Shown: piece after piece, positions 15,815-24,682 of the stretch
Numbering within the stretch: position 1 is the stretch's first letter
Layout of the letters: each line of letters opens with the position of its first letter
From: Aeoliella mucimassa
Lineage (GTDB): Bacteria; Planctomycetota; Planctomycetia; Pirellulales; Lacipirellulaceae
Direction: 5' to 3'
DNA length: 64,000 nt
Assembly: GCF_007748035.1 (NCBI RefSeq)
Contig: NZ_CP036278.1
Coordinates: 2,852,001-2,916,000, forward strand
Notes under the pieces: generated by a model
Told to the model about the DNA's origin: nothing
The model's database searches: none
The model's input: only the letters and a program-made list of their open reading frames with translations
Translations under genes and position numbers: made by a program

Positions 15815-16358
15815 AACAATAGGGAAGCAAATTCACCAAAATGGTGAATCGCTGGGGGGGTGAAACGCGCGTACCGAGGGCGGTGCTGGCTCCATTCGCC
15901 TGCCCAAACTTAGCCCCAATTCCACCGACACTACACCGCCCGCTCCAAAGCGGAGCGTCCGTCGTAGGCCGAGGCAAAACACCAAGCCTCTGGGGCTTGG
16001 GGATGCGATACGTTGGATCACAATCGTTATAAAAACCCCGTGTACCGAGATTTGCGACTACCTGGAATACCTACTCCAGCAGGGCGAACATGCTGGAAGC
16101 GTTCCGTTGGTTCATGTAGCGGATGCCACCCCATTCCGGAGCGACTCAAAGGCCCACCGAACCACAACCAGCTGCCAGCATGGGCTTTCATCGAAGCTGC
16201 CGGGCAACCAGTTGACCAAAATCTAAAGCAATCGATGTGCCGAAGTTCCCAGCCGTTGCAAAAAACCGCAAGTCGCTCTGACGTTGACGCTAGGGTGCGT
16301 AGACCCTATTCTCCGGCCATCCTCTCCCCTCCTACTTATTGGCATAGAAAGAACCTGC
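15815..16358. other. Region without a supported gene
   Basis: About 540 bases between the weak minus-strand frames and the small membrane protein. Short frames on both strands lack family features or ribosome sites. A GGGGCTTGGGG-type G-rich patch lies near 15980-16000. I see no RNA gene or repeat. Confidence 0.35.
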
Positions 16359-16667
16359 ATGGACGCTGTTCTGAATGCTCACCCCGGCGTATGGCTGGCG
16401 GTGCATCTGGCTGGAATCATCCTGGCCGTTTCGAGTCGCAATCACCTGAAACCAGTGTGCGCTGTCTGCACGAGTTTCCTGCTCTCGATCACCATGGGCG
16501 TCGTGGCCGTGATAGCCGTGGTAGGGTTTTTGTCGCAACAATCGTTCTGGGCCGCCTCGGGATGCACGCTGGGATTGATGGCCGTGGTGGTGTGCATAGA
16601 GCGCACTGGTTTCGAGCCCGATCGCCTGCTGCAATCCATCGCTCAGGGCGACGACATTCATCGCTAA
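16359..16667 (+). CDS. Small integral membrane protein (102 aa)
   Basis: No named family is recognised. It has two or three hydrophobic segments ('WLAVHLAGIILAVS', 'VCTSFLLSITMGVVAVIAVVG' in two parts, and 'AASGCTLGLMAVVVCI') and a soluble tail ending in 'QGDDIHR'. This is the layout of a small inner-membrane protein such as a holin-like or regulatory peptide. I chose ATG 16359; the longer form from 16284 would put a charged stretch in front. The 3' end is about 230 bases before the BON gene on the same strand. Confidence 0.55.
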   Translation: MDAVLNAHPGVWLAVHLAGIILAVSSRNHLKPVCAVCTSFLLSITMGVVAVIAVVGFLSQQSFWAASGCTLGLMAVVVCIERTGFEPDRLLQSIAQGDDIHR

Positions 16668-16899
16668 GAGCCTCGCGTGCTAGCACTCCGCGCGAAATGA
16701 CCGGCAAAACCGGAAAAAAACTCCCCTCCGTTAGCATCCGGTGCCGAAACCAATAGCGTCGCATCGTCCTCGCACCTATTTGCGGTGGTCGAGCGTATTA
16801 CATCGTCTATTGCTCGAGTCCCGACTTTCGGGTCGGGCCGTAGTTAGTACCGCAGAGAGTATTGCTGTACTGACTCACTTGAAACCTAGGAGGGGGAAA

Positions 16900-17727
16900 A
16901 TGGGAAGGCGTTCGATTCATCTCGTATGCGCCTGCGCAATGTTGGTGGCATCCGCAACTGCGGTGAAGGCCCAAACGCCGGAAGACACCGCCATGGCGCA
17001 GCACGTGGCCCGATCGATTAAAGAGAGTGGCCAACTTCAGAACTATCGTCTCGGTGTGAAATACCAAGACGGTGTCGCCTGGTTGCTGGGCTCGGTTACC
17101 AGCGACGAACAGCAGCAAACTGCTGTGAAGCTTGCTCAGAACATCGAAGGTGTCGAGCAAGTCATCTGCAAGCTGGAAGTCGAAGGCATGGCTACCGACC
17201 AATTGGTGTCGCCTGCGGCTCAAGTGGTCGAGACTCCTGCACCTGTTCAGGAACGTCTCGCTGCCATGCCAATGCAGCAAGCTCCGATGCAACCTGTTGC
17301 TGGTCCGGCCCCTGTGGCCCCACGCCAAATGGCTCAGATGCCTCGTCCGATGGCACCTGGTCAGGCTACCGCGATCCGCACTGCTAGCAACCAGGGCCGT
17401 CCGATGCCCGCTAGCTACTGCAACGGCTGCACCAATGGGTACCCAGGTGGTGGCATGTCGCCACAACCTTCGGGTTATGTTCCCAACGGCGGTGCAACTG
17501 GCGTAAGCTACGACAACGCTCACATGCCTGGCTACGCCTGGCCGAGCTACGCTGCTTACCCGAACTACGCTGCGGTCACCTACCCCAAGCAGTACTCGCC
17601 TACCGCTTGGCCTTACATCGGCCCGTTCTATCCGTATCCCCAGGTTCCCCTGGGATGGCGTAAGGTCACGCTGGAATGGGACGACGGTTGGTGGATGCTG
17701 GACTTCAGCCACAGCAAGTGCCAGTAA
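16900..17727 (+). CDS. Exported BON-domain protein
   Basis: An envelope protein of 275 residues. A signal peptide (residues 1-25, ending 'VKA') is followed by a BON domain (about 30-100: 'RLGVKYQDGVAWLLGSVTSD' and 'NIEGVEQVICKLEVEG'), a fold thought to bind phospholipid or outer-membrane partners. After it comes a Pro/Met/Gln-rich low-complexity stretch and a Tyr/Pro/Gly-rich C-terminus that ends in an aromatic segment ('GWRKVTLEWDDGWWMLDFSH'). The start ATG 16900 is fixed by AGGAGG at 16889-16894. Downstream is a strong terminator, then the next exported protein. The role is structural or binding; nothing enzymatic is visible. Confidence 0.85.
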   Translation: MGRRSIHLVCACAMLVASATAVKAQTPEDTAMAQHVARSIKESGQLQNYRLGVKYQDGVAWLLGSVTSDEQQQTAVKLAQNIEGVEQVICKLEVEGMATDQLVSPAAQVVETPAPVQERLAAMPMQQAPMQPVAGPAPVAPRQMAQMPRPMAPGQATAIRTASNQGRPMPASYCNGCTNGYPGGGMSPQPSGYVPNGGATGVSYDNAHMPGYAWPSYAAYPNYAAVTYPKQYSPTAWPYIGPFYPYPQVPLGWRKVTLEWDDGWWMLDFSHSKCQ

Positions 17728-17759
17728 GCCTAGCGGCATACAGCCAGATAACGTACAAG

Positions 17760-17795
17760 CTCGGTCCTTCCCTCGCGGAAGGGCCGAGTTTTTTT
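17760..17795 (+). terminator. Rho-independent terminator after the BON gene
   Basis: A GC-rich hairpin (CTCGG..CCTTCC / GGAAGG..CCGAG) is followed by eight T at 17788-17795. Confidence 0.88.
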
Positions 17796-17980
17796 GTGCG
17801 CAATGGAATGCTAGCTACATGCCTGGTTGGAAATTGCAGATTATTTCCAGCAAAATCCAAACAACCCGCAAGATTGACCCAGATTATCTCGATACCTATA
17901 GCATGACCTCGTTTCACCACCCTGGTTGAAACGGTCGCTTTTCGCTCCCAACAGCATTCAAGCATTCAAAAGGTTGATCC

Positions 17981-18589
17981 ATGCAACGGACCATCCGCTC
18001 ATCTCGCCAACATTCCAAGGCCGTTATGCTGGCCACCGCCAGCGTAATCGGTTTCATCTCCTTGACCTCCAGCGGTTGCTTCTGGGGTTTGCAAACATTG
18101 GGACCGAGCCTCGGCATGGCTTCGATTCCAGTGCCAATCAGCCCTTACTACCAGAAGAAAAAGGAAGACGAGTTCCATTACAAGGAACGTTACGGTCGTG
18201 TGCCAATTCTTGGCCCCAACACGTCGGGTAACGAACCGGTTGCGCTCGATCCTCCGAGCGACGACGAAGTAATGATCGCCATGGAAAAGGCCAATCAGGT
18301 TCAAGGCAACCTGCCGTTCCTGTACGAGCGTAATCGCAACAACGTTCGCATCGTGAAAGAGAAGATTGCCGACTACATGGATCCACCACGCGTGTACCCT
18401 CTGATCGGCCCTGCTCAACAACATCACGCTCACTATAAGTGCACCATCTACTACACCGACGTACGCAACATTGGCTGGCCTGTGCCTCACCGTCTGGTCG
18501 ATGAAGATGCTCGCGAAGTGGTTTACGTCGACCACAACCACCTTCACATGGTGGGCAACGTGGAAGATGGCGGTGCTGCCCAGTTCTAA
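17981..18589 (+). CDS. Exported hypothetical protein, possible lipoprotein
   Basis: A 202-residue protein with a basic n-region and a hydrophobic segment that ends in 'LTSSGCFWG'. The Ser-Ser-Gly-Cys could serve as a lipobox, making it a candidate lipoprotein. The mature part has no known domain; it is rich in charged residues and Pro, and ends with a His-rich strand ('VYVDHNHLHMVGN'). I recognise it only as a type found in planctomycetes next to BON and TonB-system genes. It is likely an envelope component linked to the ExbB/ExbD cluster that follows, although an inverted repeat separates them. Confidence 0.65.
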   Translation: MQRTIRSSRQHSKAVMLATASVIGFISLTSSGCFWGLQTLGPSLGMASIPVPISPYYQKKKEDEFHYKERYGRVPILGPNTSGNEPVALDPPSDDEVMIAMEKANQVQGNLPFLYERNRNNVRIVKEKIADYMDPPRVYPLIGPAQQHHAHYKCTIYYTDVRNIGWPVPHRLVDEDAREVVYVDHNHLHMVGNVEDGGAAQF

Positions 18590-18636
18590 CGCGACTTCTC
18601 GCCAGAGACTGCTAGGCTGACACAATTGAAAATTAC

Positions 18637-18670
18637 CACTAGCCTCGCCACTCGTTGGTCGAGGCTAGTG
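18637..18670. terminator. Inverted repeat between genes, probable terminator
   Basis: An 11-bp perfect stem (CACTAGCCTCG at 18637-18647, CGAGGCTAGTG at 18660-18670) separates the possible lipoprotein gene from the exbB-like gene. There is no T-run, so termination would be weak or rho-assisted; attenuation is possible. Confidence 0.45.
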
Positions 18671-18690
18671 CTATGTAAAGCGAGGCTGTA

Positions 18691-19377
18691 ATGCTTGCCA
18701 CACAAACTGCCACCGAAATCCCTACACAAAGTCTGCTGGATATGGCACTCGCCAGCGGCCTGACGTTGTGGCCGATCGTCGTCGCGTCGTTTGTGATGTT
18801 GGTAGTGGTATTTGAGCGATTGGTGAGTCTACGCCGTAAACGGGTGGTGCCGAAACCTTTCATCCACTGCTTTCTTTCGCAAGTGGCCGATGGTTCGCTC
18901 GATCGCGACGAAGCCCTGGAGTATTGCGAAGACGACTCGAGCCACATGGCCCGAGTGTTCGCCGCTGGGGTGCGTAAGTGGGGTAAGCCGGCGGTGGAAG
19001 TCGAGCAAGCGATTCTCGACGAAGGCGAACGCACCGCGAATATGCTTCGCAAGTACCTGCGGGTGATCAATGGTGTCGCGACCGTAAGTCCACTGCTTGG
19101 TTTGCTCGGTACCGTCTGCGGCATGATCAAGGCGTTTAACGCCATTGCCAGCGGCGATGGCATGGGCCGCCCCGAAATGCTTGCCGGCGGCATCAGCGAA
19201 GCGTTGCTCTCGACAGCTGCCGCGCTGTTTGTCGCGATTCCGGCTCTGATTCTCTACCTGTACTTCGTTGGTCGAGTCGACACGCTGGTCATGGAGATCG
19301 ACAACAACGGTCAGCAATTGGTCAACCTGATCTCGGCCGAAACGAATCAAAGCAAAGGTCGCAAGAAAGCCGCTTAA
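18691..19377 (+). CDS. exbB: MotA/TolQ/ExbB proton channel family protein
   Basis: Inner-membrane proton-channel subunit that, with ExbD, turns the proton gradient into mechanical work on a TonB- or TolA-like partner. The 228 residues contain three predicted helices: about 21-45 ('LWPIVVASFVMLVVVFERL'), about 125-150 ('VINGVATVSPLLGLLGTVCG') and about 168-195 ('ALLSTAAALFVAIPALILYL'). 'SPLLGLLGTVCGMI' is the family signature. The start ATG 18691 has GAGG five bases upstream. The ExbD gene follows after 62 bases, and the pair leads into a TonB-like gene. The assignment to ExbB rather than TolQ rests on that context. Confidence 0.9.
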   Translation: MLATQTATEIPTQSLLDMALASGLTLWPIVVASFVMLVVVFERLVSLRRKRVVPKPFIHCFLSQVADGSLDRDEALEYCEDDSSHMARVFAAGVRKWGKPAVEVEQAILDEGERTANMLRKYLRVINGVATVSPLLGLLGTVCGMIKAFNAIASGDGMGRPEMLAGGISEALLSTAAALFVAIPALILYLYFVGRVDTLVMEIDNNGQQLVNLISAETNQSKGRKKAA

Positions 19378-19439
19378 TCCATCGAGTCACCTTGCTTACG
19401 ACTCGCTGTCCGCCGTTCCCATTGCTGTGTGTTCGTGCC

Positions 19440-19880
19440 ATGCCACTTAAAACCACTCAAGACGATCAACTGCAGTTAAACCTGACACCGATGATCGATG
19501 TCTTGTTCTTGCTGATCATCTTTTTCATGGTGGCAACCAAATTCACGGAACTCGAACGGAACATCGAAGTCGAACTACCGGAAGTGGCGACCGCTGGCGA
19601 ACATGAATCGCCGCGCGAACCCCGCACCGTGACCGTGTACGCCGATGGCCGGATTGCCCTCGACGGCGAGTCGCTCAGTCGCGTCGAGTTGGTCGAACGG
19701 CTCACAGCAGCCCGGCGTGCCTCGCCCGACGTGGAAGTCATGCTCAACGGCGACGCGAATTGTCCCTTCCAGCATGTGGCCGACACCTTGGCCGCGTGTC
19801 ACGAATCCGAGATCCATCAAATCGGTATCGCGGTGGAACTGGCCACGGCGATGAGTCAGCCGGCAAACACCCGAAAGTAG
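19440..19880 (+). CDS. exbD: ExbD/TolR family biopolymer transport protein
   Basis: Partner of the ExbB-like channel, 146 residues. After a short cytoplasmic start comes the single membrane helix with the essential proton-path aspartate (Asp20 in 'LTPMIDVLFLLIIFFMVAT', matching E. coli Asp25), then a periplasmic domain of about 95 residues that includes the usual 'DGRIALDGESLSRVELVERL' and 'VMLNGDANCPFQHVADTL' segments. ATG 19440 is chosen; an in-frame TTG at 19392 would add 16 residues. It lies 34 bases upstream of the TonB-like gene, so the three form one operon. Confidence 0.92.
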   Translation: MPLKTTQDDQLQLNLTPMIDVLFLLIIFFMVATKFTELERNIEVELPEVATAGEHESPREPRTVTVYADGRIALDGESLSRVELVERLTAARRASPDVEVMLNGDANCPFQHVADTLAACHESEIHQIGIAVELATAMSQPANTRK

Positions 19881-19914
19881 CATTCGCCCTTGGCGAACTG
19901 CCTGTGAGATTCCA

Positions 19915-21690
19915 GTGATCACCATCCTACCCATCGCGGCTCTGAATGCCTGGCACATCGTGCTATGGGTGGTGCTGGTCGTGGTGTTTGTGGGATCGCT
20001 CTTCGGCCTCCGCACCCGCTGGGCGCGACAACGCCCGATCCTTCGGTGCGTGCTACTCTCTCTGGCTGCCCACGCGGTGCTGATTGGTCTGGCTGCGTTC
20101 GTACGCTTTGCGGCCATCCCTCCGGGAGCCGGCAAAGACGAATCTGTGCGGGTGACGATCATCGCCTCGAAGCTGCAACCGTCGATCCTCGCCGAGGAAA
20201 CGCCCGCTGCGACCGACGAGCTCGCCGAAGAACCTACCGAGGAGCCGATTGCTCCGGTGGTGGAACCGGATGCCGAAGAAGCTCCGCCGGAACCTGAGCC
20301 CATATCGGAAGCGGACCCTGAAGCCCCCACCGAGCCGATTCAACCGCCCGACCTGATGCCGCCACCCGACATCGCCGAGCAAGGCGAAGAGATAGCCGAG
20401 GTGATGGAAACACCTCCCGCGGTCGAACCAGAAACGCCGCCTGAGACGCCAGCGCCCGAAACACCACCGAGCGAACCGAATCCACCTGCCGAAGTAACGC
20501 CGGCCGTGCCGGAAGCCCCCACTCCCGCGGTGGCCGACATCACACCAGCCACGCCGGCGGTGCCTTCGTCGTACGCCGAGCGGATTCGCCCCGATCGTTC
20601 GAAGTCGATTCTCGAGCAAGGTGGGAGCCTCGAAACCGAAAACGCCGTTGGCCGTGCCCTGGAATGGCTCGCTCAGGCCCAAGCCCGCGATGGGCGGTGG
20701 GACGCCGACCAATGGCGGGCGGGACGCGAGCTTCGCGTGCTGGGTCACGATCGTCACGGAGCCGGCGTGCAGGCCGACACCGGTATCACTGGTCTTGCGC
20801 TGCTCACGTTCATGGGCTCGGGACATTCGCACCTGGGTGGTCCCTATCAACACCAGATTGCTGGTGGGTTGGTGTTCCTCATGCGTTCGCAAACCGCCGA
20901 TGGCTGCTTGGCCGGCGACGCGACGTTCTACGCCCGCACGTATTGCCATTCGATGGCCACGTTTGCCCTGGCCGAGGCCTACGCCATGACCGGCGACAAA
21001 CGCCTGGAGGCTTCGGTGCGTCGCGGTGTCGACTACCTGCTGCGGACCGAGAACAAGACCTACGGAGGCTGGCGGTACGAACCGAACACCGTCGGCGACG
21101 TGAGTCAACTTGGCTGGATCATCATGGCTCTGCGAAGCGCCGAGATGGCCGGCATCGACATCCCCAACGAAACCTGGCAACGTATCGAGTACTTCCTGTC
21201 GCGCGTGGTTCGCGGACGAAATGGAGGTCTCGCGGCCTACCGTCCGAACACCGACTGGAGTCGCTCGATGACCGCCGAGGCGATGTACTGTCGGCAGGTC
21301 CTTGGCAAGCCGCTCACCGACCTGGCCCAGCTCGAATCGCTCGATGCACTGGCGGCCGAACTGCCCGGCGATGGCATGACCAACTACTACTATTGGTACT
21401 ACGCTGGTCTCGCATTGCACCATGCTCAGCATGACGGCAACGCTGCCCGCCTAACTTGGAACCGTTGGAACGAGCGGATGAAGCACCAGCTGCTGACCGC
21501 CCAGGTGATCGAAGGTTCCGATCAGGGAAGCTGGAACCCTAATACGGTATGGGGAGGTTACGGCGGCCGGGTCTACACCACCGCGATGGCCGCCATGTGT
21601 CTGGAAGTCTATTACCGCTACGGCTCTCCCGCAGCAGGCCAAAGCCCCTGGATCGCCACTCGTCCGCGCGGCGAAACCACGCAGAAATAG
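19915..21690 (+). CDS. TonB-like N-terminus fused to a squalene-cyclase-type alpha/alpha toroid
   Basis: A 591-residue protein joining two known parts. Residues 1-33 hold one membrane helix, and about 42-62 hold a second with Ser49-x3-His53 ('LLSLAAHAVLIGLA'), the S-x3-H motif by which TonB contacts ExbB/ExbD. Residues about 90-200 are Pro/Glu-rich ('EEPTEEPIAPVVEPDAEEAP'), like the rigid linker of TonB. Instead of a TonB C-terminal domain, residues about 215-585 form a prenyltransferase/squalene-oxidase repeat toroid ('AVGRALEWLAQAQARDGRWD', 'YGGWRYEP', 'GGRVYTTAMAAMCLEVYYRY'). The acid motif DXDD of true cyclases is not visible, so I infer a binding or scaffold role in the periplasm. GTG start at 19915. 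Confidence 0.75.
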   Translation: MITILPIAALNAWHIVLWVVLVVVFVGSLFGLRTRWARQRPILRCVLLSLAAHAVLIGLAAFVRFAAIPPGAGKDESVRVTIIASKLQPSILAEETPAATDELAEEPTEEPIAPVVEPDAEEAPPEPEPISEADPEAPTEPIQPPDLMPPPDIAEQGEEIAEVMETPPAVEPETPPETPAPETPPSEPNPPAEVTPAVPEAPTPAVADITPATPAVPSSYAERIRPDRSKSILEQGGSLETENAVGRALEWLAQAQARDGRWDADQWRAGRELRVLGHDRHGAGVQADTGITGLALLTFMGSGHSHLGGPYQHQIAGGLVFLMRSQTADGCLAGDATFYARTYCHSMATFALAEAYAMTGDKRLEASVRRGVDYLLRTENKTYGGWRYEPNTVGDVSQLGWIIMALRSAEMAGIDIPNETWQRIEYFLSRVVRGRNGGLAAYRPNTDWSRSMTAEAMYCRQVLGKPLTDLAQLESLDALAAELPGDGMTNYYYWYYAGLALHHAQHDGNAARLTWNRWNERMKHQLLTAQVIEGSDQGSWNPNTVWGGYGGRVYTTAMAAMCLEVYYRYGSPAAGQSPWIATRPRGETTQK

Positions 21691-21892
21691 CCCGAAAGCC
21701 GCATCTGCAGGGCGATTGAGCCCCCACACGGGGGAAATCGCGGGAGAAACTCTTGTTTGACTCCCCCTGCCCTAGCAGTAGAATTGATCGTAACCCGTGA
21801 CTATACTAGGACTTTCCGGCCTGCGGTCGGTTGCCCTCCTACTTGCCGCCCGTCAGCCTCGGGTGAGTGTCCCTCCATACAAGGTGGTTTCA

Positions 21893-22063
21893 ATGTCCGC
21901 TATTGGCCCTTGGCAACTCCTGATCGTCTTGGCCGTTGTGCTATTGCTGTTTGGCAATCGTCTTCCGCTGCTTGCTCGCTCGTTGGGGCAAAGCCTTACC
22001 GAGTTTAAGAAGGGCGTGAAGGAAATCGACGACAAGTCGGACGAGAAGGAAACCTCGCACTAA
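21893..22063 (+). CDS. tatA: Twin-arginine translocase TatA/TatE-like subunit (first copy)
   Basis: A 56-residue pore-forming subunit of the Tat pathway, which exports folded proteins. It has one membrane helix ('WQLLIVLAVVLLLFGNRLP'), the FGxxxLP hinge, and the amphipathic helix ('LARSLGQSLTEFKKGVKEID'). The usual E/N-terminal polar residue is replaced by Gln. ATG 21893 with GGTGG upstream; longer frames lack a helix at the start. A second TatA follows 67 bases later. No tatC is visible here. Confidence 0.9.
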   Translation: MSAIGPWQLLIVLAVVLLLFGNRLPLLARSLGQSLTEFKKGVKEIDDKSDEKETSH

Positions 22064-22130
22064 TCGCCAACGCAAAGTGCTGTTGGCCCCCGATCGTACA
22101 AGTTAAATCTGCGGCAAGGATCGATACTCC

Positions 22131-22409
22131 ATGTTTGGCATTGGCAATACCGAGCTCATTATCATCGGCGTCGTGGCACTGCTGCTGTTCGGCAGTCGCC
22201 TGCCCGAAGTAGCTCGCTCACTGGGCAAGAGCCTCACTGAATTCAAGAAGGGCGTGCAGGGACTCCAGGATGAGTTCCACGACGCGGCAAGCACCGAGTC
22301 GTCGACCCCGAGCATCGACTACGACCAGCAAGAAGCCTCGGCTCCCAAGTTCGAGCCCCCGACCGCTCCCCCGCAGGACGAGAAGGAAAAAGTCGAGGCT
22401 GCCCACTAA
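22131..22409 (+). CDS. tatA: Twin-arginine translocase TatA-like subunit (second copy)
   Basis: A 92-residue paralogue of the upstream TatA with 'GNTELIIIGVVALLLFGSRL' (Glu at the membrane position, as in canonical TatA), the FGxxxLP hinge and 'VARSLGKSLTEFKKGVQ'. A longer acidic, Pro-rich tail follows the amphipathic helix, a layout shared with TatB-type subunits, so one copy may act as TatA and the other as TatB. The 'SLTEFKKGV' segment is identical in both, pointing to a tandem duplication. Confidence 0.92.
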   Translation: MFGIGNTELIIIGVVALLLFGSRLPEVARSLGKSLTEFKKGVQGLQDEFHDAASTESSTPSIDYDQQEASAPKFEPPTAPPQDEKEKVEAAH

Positions 22410-22483
22410 GGTGGAGCCTCTGGCAAACTCGCCCCGCGGCTGCTAAGATTTACCTTTACGACACGATGTCGTACCCCACTCAA

Positions 22484-22557
22484 GGGCGGCTAGCTCAGTT
22501 GGTTAGAGCGCTGTGTTCACACCGCAGAGGTCACAAGTTCGAATCTTGTGTCGCCCA
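22484..22557 (+). tRNA. tRNA-Val(CAC)
   Basis: Full cloverleaf: acceptor GGGCGGC/GTCGCCC, D-arm GCTCAGTTGGTTAGAGC, anticodon stem CTGTG/CGCAG with loop TTCACAC (anticodon CAC), T-arm CACAAGTTCGAATCTTGTG. 74 nt; CCA is not encoded. An integrase remnant starts about 110 bases downstream, so this tRNA probably served as an island attachment site. Confidence 0.95.
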
Positions 22558-22669
22558 CTCTCTCTAAGTTCTTTGCTGATAAGCCCTTCGAGGCTTCCTT
22601 CCGACGGTCGGTCGTGCAGCTACTTTCACGCAAACCTACCCAAATGGGTAGCTTTTGAAGGTAACTGCA

Positions 22670-24682
22670 ATGACAACACCCTCTCCCCGTCTCCCCAAGT
22701 ATTGCCGCCAGCGTGAGAAGAACCGGCCCGACAGGGCCTACGTTGTCGTCGATGGCAAACGCATCCAGTTAGGCGAACACGGCTCCAAGGACAGCTACCG
22801 ACGCTATGCTGAAGCGTTGGAATCCGATCCAGAGTCGCCAGCGGTCGAGCTGCCCATCGTCGCGGTTAGTGATCCGACAATGGTGCGGCTGATGGCGGAG
22901 TATCTCAAGTTTGCGATCACCCGTTACGGTGGCAACAAGACTTCTGAGGTTACCCACCTGCGCGGCCTGATGAAGCTCCTACGCAAGCGGTATGCGGACG
23001 ACCTTGCGAAGGACTTCGGCCCCAAGGCCTACAAACTTGTACGACTCGACATGATCGCCGCTAATTGGTCTCGTACCTACATCCGTGACCAGTGCGGTCG
23101 GCTCAAACGCATGATCGCCTACGGAGTCGAGGAGGAGCTGCTGCCGGGGGACGCCAAGCATCGACTCGACGCTGTGGGACCACTCCGACGCGGCGAACAT
23201 GGTGTTCGTGAGACTCCCAAGGTGAAACCAGTGAGCGTCGCGGACCTGCAGGCGACCATTAAGGAGCTGACACCCGTCCGTGCTGACATGGTTAATCTAT
23301 TGCTGCTAACCGGGATGCGCCCGGGTGAACTGTGCCAGATCGACAAGGAGTTCATCGACATGGCCGGCGACGTCTGGCTGTACCGCCCGCCGACCCATAA
23401 GACGCAGCACAAGGACAAAAGCCGGGTTATCCCCATTGGCCCCAAGGCACAAAAGCTACTCACGCCTTATCTGTTTCGCTCCCCATGCTTTCCATGGACC
23501 CGCGACAGCCTCCGCAAGTCGATCCGCCGCGCGGCAAAGCGTGCCAAGGTGCCGCACTGGCGAAGTGCCGACGCGCCGACTCGCCGGCCACGGATTCTAT
23601 TCTTGGCCGATCGGAACATCCTGGCCGACCAGGCATTTAACTCGTTTAGCGCGTTCGACGAAGATGCGCTAGTTCGGATCGATCCTGAGATTATCAAGAA
23701 GAAAGGCCGGGTGCCGAAGAATGGCAGCGTGTTCTTCACGATCTTTCAGACGTTTATGACTGGGACTGATGAGTCGGGTGAGTCATCGCCAAACTTTGGG
23801 GACTATCCACCTGACTTCTTCGACTTCATTGTGATCGATGAATGCCACCGCGGCGGCGCGAACGACGAAAGCAACTGGAGAGGCATCCTGGAATATTTCT
23901 CTCCCGCGGTGCAGCTTGGACTTACAGCCACACCAAAACGAAAAGACAACGCCGATACTTACCGGTATTTTGGCGAACCGGTATATACCTACTCGCTCAA
24001 AGAAGGCATCAACGACGGTTACCTGACACCGTTCAAGGTGCGGCAGATTGAGACCACGCTCGACACTTATGTCTACACTTCCGATGACACAATTGTGGAA
24101 GGCCAGGTAAAGCAAGGCAAAAGGTATGAGGAAGAGGATTTCAACCGGATCATCGAAATCGATGAGCGAGAGATGCACCGCGTCAAGTTGTTCATGGAGC
24201 AAATCGACCAGTCTCAAAAGACTCTGGTGTTCTGCGCAAAGCAAGGGCATGCACTAACCATACGAGACATTATCAACCAGTTGAAGTCGAGCACCCATCC
24301 GGACTACTGTGTACGAGTGACAGCCGACGATGGTCCGGAGGGAGAACGCTTTCTGAAGACGTTTCAGGATAACGAAAAAACGATCCCTACTATTCTTACC
24401 ACTTCGCAAAAGCTCTCTACCGGCGTTGATGAGTGCGTCGTTGTGATTGCAAAGCAACTCACGACGGTGAACAGTCTGCTGATAATGTCGGCGGCAATCC
24501 CCCGCGACTCTTTGCCGGTACGCACTCGGCGGATCGCCGGTGAAACGCTTAAAGACCACGGTCATGTACTCGGTATGTTCGAAGCCGGTCAGGCTAGCGA
24601 TTTTGGCAAGCGTGAGATTTGTGTCGCGGAGCAACTCTTTCACGCGCCGGATCTGTGTTCGTCGTATTTCTTGCTGGGGTGA
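22670..24682 (+). pseudogene. Chimeric frame: tyrosine integrase N-terminus joined to a type I restriction HsdR fragment
   Basis: The first 300 or so residues are a site-specific tyrosine recombinase: an arm/core-binding part, then 'LLLLTGMRPGELCQIDKEFI' with the first catalytic Arg, and 'KDKSRVIPI'. It breaks off after 'KRAKVPHW' (about 23558), before the HxxR and Tyr active-site boxes. From about 23585 to 24432 the frame continues as the helicase middle of HsdR: 'RILFLADRNILADQAF', 'FDFIVIDECHRGG' (motif II), 'LGLTATPKRKDNADTY' (motif III), 'LTTSQKLSTGVD'. The HsdR nuclease, Walker A and last motifs are absent. After 24432 the frame reads through antisense to the xylR-like gene. Neither enzyme can work. 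It looks like an internal deletion of an island beside tRNA-Val. Confidence 0.85.

Noticed and set aside
20053-21432. 459-residue minus-strand frame opposite the TonB-like gene
   Set aside because: Antisense shadow of a GC-rich gene; Arg/Gly/His-rich without domain or ribosome site.
19915-21690. Annotation of the toroid protein as a true squalene-hopene cyclase
   Set aside because: No DXDD acid motif or run of QW motifs is visible, and the protein has a TonB-like exported layout.
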